Positions 1 through 4,985 of a DNA stretch of 8,118 nucleotides are shown piece after piece. Every line of letters starts with the position of its first letter. The first letter of the stretch is position 1. The translations under genes and the position numbers were made by a program. Origin of the DNA: DATGIQ01 sp035295665 (GTDB lineage: Bacteria; Planctomycetota; Planctomycetia; Gemmatales; Gemmataceae); contig DATGIQ010000613.1 in assembly GCA_035295665.1 (NCBI GenBank), positions 1 to 8,118 on the forward strand, written 5' to 3'. Under the pieces are notes generated by a model that saw nothing but the letters and a program-made list of their open reading frames with translations, searched no databases and was not told the origin of the DNA.

Positions 1-246
1 CAACTCGACTATCAGCAGAAGGAGGAACGTGCCAAGGCCGAGCGGGCACGGGAGGAGGACGCGGCCGCGCGGCGCGATCCAGCCTGGCAGATTGCGGACG
101 CCCGCCGGCGGCTGGCCGAGCTGGAGAACAGACAGACCGACATCGCGGCGGCCCGGCAGCCGACCGCAGCGGAGCTAGCCAGCGATCCGCTGCTGCGCAC
201 CGCCAAAGCACGCGCGGAATTCGCCAAAACCCAACGGGGGCGATAA
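1..246 (+). CDS. C-terminal end of a charged, probably helical protein of unknown function (5' end outside window)
   Basis: The frame is open from the first base and ends at TAA 244-246, giving the last 81 residues. The sequence is rich in Glu, Arg, Ala and Lys. It has heptad-like helical stretches (an EERAKAERAREEDAARR segment near the start, then DARRRLAELENRQ in the middle) that suggest a coiled coil or long helix, and it ends in a basic tail (KTQRGR). No catalytic motif or membrane segment is visible. It lies 40 bp upstream of a small basic gene and leads into the terminase operon on the same strand, so a phage structural, scaffold-like or replication-accessory role is possible. That is inferred from position only; I do not recognise the family. 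Confidence 0.65.
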   Translation, partial: QLDYQQKEERAKAERAREEDAAARRDPAWQIADARRRLAELENRQTDIAAARQPTAAELASDPLLRTAKARAEFAKTQRGR

Positions 247-286
247 GCAACCGGAACCCACGACCGCATCCTGGAAGGAGGAAGCG

Positions 287-436
287 ATGGCCAAGAAGAA
301 ATCCGATACGAGCTTCAACTTTGGTGCCAACGTGAATCGGGGCAAGAAACCCAAACGCACCGGCCGGCGTCAGTCGGCTGCAACACGCCAGGCGTATGCC
401 CTAGCCCGCCGCACGGGGCAATACGGTGGATCATAA
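287..436 (+). CDS. Small highly basic protein (49 aa), unknown function
   Basis: ATG 287 is preceded 5 nt upstream by a very strong ribosome binding site (AGGAGG, 276-281). The frame ends at TAA 434-436, three bases before the next start codon. The 49-residue product begins MAKKKSD, contains clustered Lys and Arg (RGKKPKRTGRRQ, about residues 18-29) and ends in QYGGS. There are no acidic clusters, membrane segments or cysteines. The charge suggests a nucleic-acid-binding or packaging-associated peptide, but this is inference. The ribosome binding site, the tight spacing and the operon position make it a credible gene despite its size. I do not recognise a family. Confidence 0.7.
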   Translation: MAKKKSDTSFNFGANVNRGKKPKRTGRRQSAATRQAYALARRTGQYGGS

Positions 437-439
437 CAC

Positions 440-1063
440 ATGGACTTCAAAAGCATCGGTGCTGTCCAGTTTGGCTTCGTTCAGGAAGCTGCGGATCAGG
501 CCCGGCGGATCGAAGGCTATACGCTCAAAGGAAGCCGGCGTCGCATGGCCATGCTTGCCGAAGCCCGCGACGTCCTGCGCTGTCTGCCTCAGCCGGGCGA
601 GTCGGTTCATGGTCTCATGACCGGCCGCTACGATTTGATGCATCTGATCCTCATCATCGTGGAGAGCAGGCCCGAGGTCCCCATCGAATGCATGCGGCTG
701 GCTACCCTGAGCTACAACGGCCGCAACCTGGCGGAGATGCTAAGGCTCCTGGACAGCGGAAGGGTCCATCAGCTTAGCTTGATCTGTTCGACGTACTTCG
801 CGGAGCATGATCGGGACCTGTACGAGGAGACCGTGCAGGAGTTTCGGAAGCGGGGCCAGCGAGTGGCGGCCCCTCGGTCGCATGCCAAGGTCGTCACCTT
901 GGCGTTCAGCGGCGGCGAAAAGCTCGTGCTGGAGGGCTCCGCCAACCTGCGCACGAACAGCAACCGGGAGCAGTTTTGCTTGATCCACGATGCCGGCTTG
1001 CATAATTGGCATGCCTCTTGGATGGATGAACTAATAGCGGCCCATGAAAGCAACGAAAGCTGA
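440..1063 (+). CDS. Phospholipase D-like (single HKD-type motif) protein, possible nuclease
   Basis: The product is 207 residues and starts three bases after the upstream stop, with a weak GGTGG-type site at 425-429. The C-terminal half carries a phospholipase D-like signature: H148-A-K150, then E-G-S-A-N-L at 165-170 and a trailing NSNREQ at 173-178, matching the HxK...GSxN...E pattern of the PLD superfamily. Only one motif is present, as in Nuc/BfiL-type nucleases that act as dimers. The Asp normally four residues after the Lys is absent (Ala155), and the HxK-to-GSxN spacing is longer than in the classical motif, so activity is uncertain. There is no signal peptide, so it is probably cytoplasmic. 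It overlaps the next gene by 20 bp, which ties it to the terminase operon. A role in DNA end processing, packaging or exclusion of other DNA is inferred from context. Confidence 0.72.
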   Translation: MDFKSIGAVQFGFVQEAADQARRIEGYTLKGSRRRMAMLAEARDVLRCLPQPGESVHGLMTGRYDLMHLILIIVESRPEVPIECMRLATLSYNGRNLAEMLRLLDSGRVHQLSLICSTYFAEHDRDLYEETVQEFRKRGQRVAAPRSHAKVVTLAFSGGEKLVLEGSANLRTNSNREQFCLIHDAGLHNWHASWMDELIAAHESNES

Positions 1064-1559
1064 GATCCTGAAGCGGGTTGAGGCAATTCTCGAAATCCGC
1101 CTGGCCGGAGCCGAGTTCACCGATATCCGCAAGTATGCGGCAGAAAACGGTTGGAACGTCAGCGACTCGCAGCTGTGGCGCTACCTCCGCAAGAGTGATG
1201 AGGTTCTGGCCCACACTCTGGAGCGGGATCGGCACAAACTCCTCAACCGTCACCTGGCCCAGCGCTTCGCCCTGTACGCGCGCGCTATGAGCGTGAGCGA
1301 CTACCGAACCGCACTGGCCGTCCTGAAAGACCAAGCCGAGCTCCAGGGACTCTACCCAGCCAGTACGCACAAGATCAGCCAAGACGTGAACCTTACAGCC
1401 ACCGTGACGCACACCGAGCGCCGGGAGGCAATCGCGTGCATGCGTGACCTGCTGGCACCGTTCCCGGAAGCACGAGAGCGGATCAGTGAGGCAATCTATC
1501 GCCGGTTGCAGGAACAAAGGAGCAGCACCCATGGCCATGCCGGCCCCAGCCAACCTTGA
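1044..1559 (+). CDS. Probable phage terminase small subunit (DNA-binding)
   Basis: This 171-residue protein overlaps the PLD-like gene by 20 bp and the terminase large subunit by 29 bp, so translational coupling is likely; no strong ribosome binding site precedes ATG 1044. Residues about 5-50 (start KAEILKRVEAIL, end LWRYLRKSD) look like a helix-turn-helix that would recognise the packaging site. A central helical region (about 60-104) contains the SDYRTALAVLKDQAELQGLY stretch, which resembles the middle of small terminases found in GC-rich phages and prophages. The C-terminus is charged and helical, with a loose tail. In known phages the small subunit selects viral DNA and stimulates the large subunit. 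The assignment rests on the HTH, the size and the place directly before the large subunit. A transcriptional regulator is the main alternative. Confidence 0.68.
   Translation: MKATKAEILKRVEAILEIRLAGAEFTDIRKYAAENGWNVSDSQLWRYLRKSDEVLAHTLERDRHKLLNRHLAQRFALYARAMSVSDYRTALAVLKDQAELQGLYPASTHKISQDVNLTATVTHTERREAIACMRDLLAPFPEARERISEAIYRRLQEQRSSTHGHAGPSQP
1517..1522 (+). promoter_or_regulatory. Ribosome binding site fixing the terminase large subunit start
   Basis: AAGGAG lies 8 nt before ATG 1531. The same frame is open upstream to an ATG at 1444, but that earlier codon has no such site, lies inside the small-subunit gene, and would add 29 residues of low-complexity shadow sequence. This decides the start at 1531. 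Confidence 0.7.
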
Positions 1560-3006
1560 CGCTTGGGCGGACTTCCTAGCCAAGCCCGACCAAGCCGGCG
1601 CCTGGCAATGGGACCCCACGCTGATGATGCGCGACCTGGGGCTTGAGCCTGATCGCTGGCAGATCCAGGTCCTCCAAGCCAACTACCGGCGTGCACTCCT
1701 CAACTGCTGCCGGCAATCGGGCAAGTCAACGACCACGGCAGCCCTGGCTCTCCACCATGCGCTCTACCCGCCCGAGGGCAAGCCGACGCTGACGCTGCTA
1801 CTGTCGCCATCCTTGCGGCAATCCTCCGAACTCTTCCGGAAAGTCATCGACTTCTACCGACGCTTGAAGAAGCCCGAAGCGTCGGTCGAGGAAAACCGGC
1901 TATCGCTGGAACTGACCAACGGCTCACGGATTGTCAGCCTTCCCTCTTCCGAGGAGACGGTTCGCGGTTACTCGGGAGTCTCCTTGCTGATCATCGACGA
2001 AGCGGCCCGCGTGCCCGACGAGCTGTATAAATCGGTTCGCCCCATGCTGGCGGTGTCCAAGGGCCGGCTCGTTTGCCTCTCCACCCCGTATGGCAAACGT
2101 GGCTTCTTCTACGAGGCCTGGCACGGGGAAGACAAGTGGGAGCGTATCCAGATCGCGGCGGTGCAGTGCTCCCGTATCGCGGCCGAGTTCTTGGCCGAGG
2201 AGCGCCGGGCTCTTGGGGAATGCTGGTACAGGCAAGAGTACGGCTGCGAGTTTACGAGCATGGCCGGCCTGGTCTACCCGGAGTTCGAATCGTGCATCCT
2301 CGATCCCTGCCGGATCGACAATGCGGTCCGGGCGGTTGCAGGCTGCGATTTCGGCTGGAACAATCCCTCCTGCTTTCTCGTGGGGGTGCTCGACTCGGAC
2401 GACCGGCTCTTCATCGTGGAAGAAATCTACGCATCGAAGATGACCGATGAGGCACTCGCCTTGGCAGCCTTCGAGCTTTGCCAGCAATGGAGAATTGAGC
2501 GGGTCTGGTGCGACAGCGCCAATCCTCAGTCCATCGAGAAGTTGAAGAAAGGGAACGTCCCCGCACGGCCAGCGTTCAAGGCCGTCACCGACGGTATCCG
2601 AGCCGTGGCGGCGCGGATGGGCACCGGCCGGCTCAAGGTATGGCGGACCTGCCAAAACCTGATCCGCGAAGCGGGTCTGTATCATTACGACTCGGAGCGG
2701 AAGCTACCCACCGACGAGCCCGTCAAGGAGTTTGACCACGCTGCCGACGCCCTGCGTTATCTGGTAATGGGGCTGGATCACAAACGACATCCGCACGGCA
2801 TGGCGCCTCTACCTGCCCAGCCGGAGCCACAACCGCCCGTCGATTACGAGACGAACTATCGAGTTAGCCCGCCCCCGACTGCCCCGAAACGCTTGAAGAC
2901 GGTGGAAGAACAGTTTGATGAATCGGAAGAGTCGCGGCGGCTCAACCGCGAACATTTGCTGGAGAACACCTTTGAATCGTGGGACGGTTTCGGCGCCGCC
3001 TGGTGA
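1531..3006 (+). CDS. Phage terminase large subunit (ATPase plus nuclease)
   Basis: This 491-residue protein has the usual length and motif order for a large terminase, the motor that pumps DNA into the prohead and cuts it. Seen in the sequence: a Q-motif-like DRWQIQVLQ (41-49); Walker A CRQSGKST (60-67, K65); Walker B SLLIIDEAA (151-159, D156/E157); and a coupling motif CLSTP (182-186). The RNase H-like nuclease follows with GCDFGW (271-276, D273), a downstream acidic EE at 297-298, WCDSAN (326-331, D328) and FDHAADALRY (401-410, D402 and D406). All key residues appear present, so it may be functional. A proline-rich linker (about 425-452) leads to a charged tail. Start 1531 is chosen from its ribosome binding site. 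It is the last gene of the operon; no portal gene follows, which is unusual. Confidence 0.93.
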   Translation: MAMPAPANLDAWADFLAKPDQAGAWQWDPTLMMRDLGLEPDRWQIQVLQANYRRALLNCCRQSGKSTTTAALALHHALYPPEGKPTLTLLLSPSLRQSSELFRKVIDFYRRLKKPEASVEENRLSLELTNGSRIVSLPSSEETVRGYSGVSLLIIDEAARVPDELYKSVRPMLAVSKGRLVCLSTPYGKRGFFYEAWHGEDKWERIQIAAVQCSRIAAEFLAEERRALGECWYRQEYGCEFTSMAGLVYPEFESCILDPCRIDNAVRAVAGCDFGWNNPSCFLVGVLDSDDRLFIVEEIYASKMTDEALALAAFELCQQWRIERVWCDSANPQSIEKLKKGNVPARPAFKAVTDGIRAVAARMGTGRLKVWRTCQNLIREAGLYHYDSERKLPTDEPVKEFDHAADALRYLVMGLDHKRHPHGMAPLPAQPEPQPPVDYETNYRVSPPPTAPKRLKTVEEQFDESEESRRLNREHLLENTFESWDGFGAAW

Positions 3007-3318
3007 CAGCTTGCGGCGTCGGCAGCACCGAGGAAGGGAACAGTTACGGGCAATCATTCCAATGCAGGCCAGCACGAACCCCTTGACCAAAGCGGTTGCC
3101 TTTCCGCATAGGATCTTGAATTCCGATTCGAACCGGCCGGGTTCAGGCCAAATCTTCGAATTGGACTGGCTCAATCGGAACGCCGAGCAAGGCCTTTATC
3201 ACAGCCCGATCTGCTGATGCCCAGTTATCGATCAGCGGCTCGGGATCGACAGAGGCGAGGATACCCAGCCTGGCACGCGAGACGCGCAAGCGTTCTCCAG
3301 GAGCATGGGCGGCCTTGA
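3007..3318. other. Spacer between convergent genes, no clear gene
   Basis: This 312-bp gap separates the terminase large subunit (plus) from the secreted-protein gene (minus). I see no phage gene, no tRNA and no T-tailed terminator in it. A weak hairpin (arms 2994-2999 and 3013-3018) straddles the terminase stop codon. Nested inverted repeats occur at 3126-3161 (ATTCGAA...TTCGAAT, with GAACC...GGTTC inside), and could form a cruciform or a poor terminator. A minus-strand reading frame at 3143-3318 looks protein-like and is listed separately. Confidence 0.5.
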
Positions 3319-3358
3319 TCACTGGGCATACTTGGAATCGGCGAATCGTAGCGACCAA
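3143..3358 (-). pseudogene. Possible gene fragment: C-terminal part of an unrecognised protein
   Basis: A minus-strand frame runs to a TGA at 3143-3145 and overlaps the 3' end of the secreted-protein gene in a different frame. The part beyond that gene, about 58 codons, reads as a plausible globular protein end: RLRVSRARLGILASVDPEPL, then IDNWASADRAVIKALLG, then EPVQFEDLA. Against it being a gene: the only full-length start is a TTG at 3358 inside the neighbour, there is no ribosome binding site, and third-position GC (about 62%) is only moderate. It may be the remnant of a gene truncated when the secreted-protein gene arrived or the element decayed. I do not recognise the family, and chance is a real alternative. 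Confidence 0.3.
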
Positions 3359-4179
3359 TTGCCAGGGGGCAACTCGCCGATCATCGTTTCTTGGCCCGTC
3401 GCGCGGGAGCGGCGATAGAGGGCGGGAGGAGTCGATGGATCGCTGTAGGGGAGCATGACGTAGTAGAGGTCGGCGGGCGCCTCCGAGGAGGAGGCGATAG
3501 CGCCGATCGATGAGCGTTTGGGAAGGCCGTCAGAGGATTGCTCGATTCGTTCCTCGAAAAGACGTTGCCACTGGCCTGTAAGCGGCTCGAGCAAATAAAC
3601 GCCATAGGCAACAGGGCCATCGCTGGCGCCGTTATAGGCAATCAGAATGGATAGCGAGTCCGAGTCAAATGCGAGTGACCCGGCCCAGCCATAATCGAAG
3701 CCATCGCCGACAACCTGCCCCCAGCGGGGAATCGGCGTGCGATTGAATTGGTCGATGAGAAGGGGAACATAGACTCCGTAGCCGATGGTGGCTATTGAGT
3801 ACAACTGCTGCGTGGTTGGGGCGTAGACCAAGAGAGAAAGATCGGAATGCAGGCTTTCATCAGGCGGAGGATTATAGCTGATGCTGACAGGATAGGGCCC
3901 GCCGGTTTCACCGGTGTCTGGGTTGCCGTAGTAATATCCGACGCCAATTGCCGATTGGCCACTAACCCAAAACCGCGTGTGGTGCTCCTCGTCAAACGCC
4001 GGCGACGCGATCCATTGGAGCGGTCCATCGCTGACAAACGTCAGTGCTCCTGTCTGAGTATCGACGGTGAAGAGCTGCTTTCCATCGCTAGCGTAGAGCA
4101 GATCATCTGCCCTCGCTTCCACGGCAAAAACCATCGCCCACGATAGGATTGCCCAGCGAAATGCCGTAGAATGGGACAC
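3319..4179 (-). CDS. Secreted beta-propeller-like protein of unknown function
   Basis: This 286-residue product starts at GTG 4179, fixed by a perfect AAGGAGGT site 5 nt upstream. Residues 1-24 form a signal peptide: a short N-terminus with Arg, a hydrophobic core AILSWAMVFAV, and a probable cleavage site EARA before DD. The mature part has repeated blade-like segments in which Tyr or aromatic strands alternate with turns, for example DDLLYASDGKQLFTVDTQTG (25-44), then LVYAPTTQQLYSIAT and YGVYLLEPLTGQW further on, followed by LYRRSRATGQE near the end. This pattern is typical of secreted planctomycete propeller-like proteins that are often exported with a PEP-CTERM or similar tail, but no sorting tail is visible here. 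There are no catalytic residues to name. It stands alone, convergent with the terminase operon, and no promoter is obvious. Exported location is fairly sure; function is unknown. Confidence 0.85.
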   Translation of the reverse strand: MSHSTAFRWAILSWAMVFAVEARADDLLYASDGKQLFTVDTQTGALTFVSDGPLQWIASPAFDEEHHTRFWVSGQSAIGVGYYYGNPDTGETGGPYPVSISYNPPPDESLHSDLSLLVYAPTTQQLYSIATIGYGVYVPLLIDQFNRTPIPRWGQVVGDGFDYGWAGSLAFDSDSLSILIAYNGASDGPVAYGVYLLEPLTGQWQRLFEERIEQSSDGLPKRSSIGAIASSSEAPADLYYVMLPYSDPSTPPALYRRSRATGQETMIGELPPGNWSLRFADSKYAQ

Positions 4180-4184
4180 GTCAC

Positions 4185-4192
4185 ACCTCCTT
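4185..4192 (-). promoter_or_regulatory. Ribosome binding site for the GTG-started secreted-protein gene
   Basis: On the minus strand AAGGAGGT reads from 4192 to 4185, a full match to the anti-Shine-Dalgarno core, with 5 nt to GTG 4179. It decides in favour of the GTG start, which also gives a complete signal peptide. Confidence 0.85.
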
Positions 4193-4469
4193 ACAGGTTG
4201 TGGCCATCCGCCGGCTGCGTCACGACAGCGCGGCAGGATTCTTCAGGCAGGAATTGTTGTAACCGATATTCGTCACGAATGCCACTCTCAAGGAACAAGA
4301 AGCTCGGGGTTGGCATTGCCCACAGACTTGGTCGCGCCCACGCTTTGCTGTTTCCGGTCCCTGTTGCCCATTGGAGGGGGATGTGCGGTGAATGCACAGC
4401 GGCCTGTACAGCATAGGATTGAAGGCATCGTCTACGCCCAGCGTTCCAAAGGTCCGTTGCTCTCTTGCC

Positions 4470-4484
4470 GGTGTCACTGACACC
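4470..4484. repeat. Perfect 15-bp palindrome (GGTGTCA C TGACACC)
   Basis: Arms of 7 bp flank a single C at 4477. It has the shape of a dimeric protein operator or a recombinase half-site pair. There is no T-run, so it is not a terminator. It lies about 125 bp from the tRNA break point and no gene starts close by to identify a regulator target. Confidence 0.5.
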
Positions 4485-4492
4485 CGTGAACA

Positions 4493-4578
4493 GCGTTTTT
4501 CGGGGTTTTCTGGGGTCTTGATGGACAGTGATCGAAATGCGGAAAACATCGCAAAATACGGCGTTTTCTGCGGTTTTC
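4493..4578. repeat. Direct repeat pair built on GTTTTC motifs, with an inverted copy between
   Basis: Bases 4493-4510 (GCGTTTTTCGGGGTTTTC) and 4561-4578 (GCGTTTTCTGCGGTTTTC) match at 15 of 18 positions in direct orientation. Each contains two T-runs 10 bp apart, one helical turn. An inverted copy of the core (GAAAAC, 4542-4547) lies between. Located 30-115 bp from the tRNA break, they could be arm-type or accessory protein sites of an integrase; this role is inferred. Confidence 0.4.
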
Positions 4579-4607
4579 ATAGCAACAGAGCAACATATGT
4601 GATTGTC

Positions 4608-4644
4608 TTATGAGTCCCCTGCTCTGCCGTTGAGCTATGGGCCC
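4608..4644 (-). pseudogene. Truncated tRNA, 5' half only, CAU anticodon (Ile2- or Met-type)
   Basis: Read on the minus strand from 4644, the 37 nt give a standard tRNA 5' half: acceptor strand GGGCCCA, TA, D stem GCTC with loop AACGGCA and closing GAGC, A26, anticodon-stem strand GGGGA, and a full 7-nt loop CTCATAA with anticodon CAT. The next bases (GACAATCAC) cannot pair with GGGGA, and no variable arm, T arm or matching 3' acceptor strand (TGGGCCC) is found downstream on that strand in the window. The homology therefore ends exactly at the loop/stem border, a typical crossover position for tyrosine integrases. The ACTCATAA loop with a GGGGA stem fits tRNA-Ile2(CAU) or elongator tRNA-Met; which one cannot be decided without the other half. 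Confidence 0.75.
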
Positions 4645-4645
4645 G

Positions 4646-4826
4646 TTTCTGTTTCTAAGGCCTTGTCGGTATCGACATCGCAAGTCCAGTCGCAATTCTC
4701 TGCCTTTGCCGTTCAATCACGATGACACTGGGTCCGACACTGACGGGAGTTGTCCAGGTGTCAAAAAGCCCTGGCGACGTTGACGCCGTACCAGGGCAGG
4801 GCAGGCGCCAGTAAGGCGCACCTATC
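4646..4826. other. Spacer between tRNA fragment and integrase remnant; contains the terminator
   Basis: No gene is visible. GACACTG occurs twice (4734-4740 and 4737-4744 region, separated by GGTCC), and the hairpin terminator at 4763-4797 lies here. No convincing promoter for the tRNA fragment was identified. Confidence 0.35.
4763..4797 (-). terminator. Intrinsic terminator of the large PKD-protein gene
   Basis: On the minus strand GCCCTGG (4797-4791) pairs with CCAGGGC (4774-4768), a perfect 7-bp GC-rich stem with a 16-nt loop, followed at once by TTTTT (4767-4763). It lies 175 bp after the stop codon of the large minus-strand gene and works in that direction only, since the plus-strand side has no T-run. 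It would also shield the tRNA fragment from read-through. Confidence 0.75.
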
Positions 4827-4985
4827 ATGTCTCAGTCTACCCGTTCGGTTCCCGAGAACAAGCCTCGCAAGCCCCGCCCAGATTTTCCATTCTTCCCGCC
4901 CGCGAGCTACTACCCCGCAACATCCAGTTCAATCAGTGCGGCCAATCCGTCATCCCCGATTGGACATGGTCCTATCCGCCGTTGA
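4827..4985 (+). pseudogene. N-terminal remnant of a tyrosine recombinase/integrase
   Basis: A 52-codon frame starts at ATG 4827 and stops at TGA 4983-4985. Residues about 12-27 (KPRKPRPDFPFFPPAS) resemble the N-terminal signature of planctomycete phage-type integrases, where a Lys/Arg/Pro run is followed by PDFPL(F/T)PH and then a GRWxKKIRGxxHYFG DNA-binding element. Here the similarity ends after FFPPAS; the next residues (YYPATSSS...) lack GRWxKK, and none of the core or catalytic domain is present. A full protein would need about 350-450 residues. A weak site (TAAGG, 4812-4816) precedes the start. The frame overlaps the convergent end of the large gene by 14 bp. I rate it a decayed integrase start from family memory; a short unrelated peptide is the alternative. 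Confidence 0.5.

Larger units (their letters stand above)
4193..4607. other. Non-coding tract beside the tRNA fragment, with GTTTTC-type repeats
   Basis: This 415-bp stretch has several short overlapping frames on both strands, but none with a credible start, composition or recognisable product. It holds a perfect palindrome (4470-4484) and a cluster of GTTTTC-like motifs (4493-4578), which are listed separately. It directly abuts the point where the tRNA homology breaks off, so it is the likeliest element-derived side of an old integration junction. That origin is inferred. Confidence 0.45.

Noticed and set aside
906..1682. Minus-strand 258-codon open frame opposite the PLD-like and terminase genes
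   Set aside because: It runs antisense through three well-supported overlapping genes, has no ribosome binding site or recognisable domain, and is rich in Arg, Cys, His and Ser as expected of a GC-rich shadow frame.
1924..2685. Minus-strand 253-codon open frame opposite the large terminase
   Set aside because: The sense strand carries every terminase motif; the antisense product has no recognisable motif and looks like a codon-phase shadow.
2994..3018. Hairpin at the end of the terminase gene as a terminator
   Set aside because: A 6-bp GC stem with a 13-nt loop overlaps the stop codon and no T-run follows, so it is weak evidence for termination.
3893..3900. GGGCCCG as the missing tRNA acceptor strand
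   Set aside because: It lies inside the secreted-protein coding sequence, and no T arm or anticodon 3' stem is found next to it.
4191..4580. Minus-strand 129-codon frame upstream of the secreted-protein gene
   Set aside because: It ends over the neighbour's ribosome binding site, has no domain or good start, and crosses the repeat cluster; treated as non-coding.
4193..4644. Group I intron interrupting the tRNA(CAU) anticodon loop
   Set aside because: Bacterial tRNAs do carry such introns, but I found no group I core motif after the loop and no 3' tRNA half downstream; truncation at an integration site fits better.
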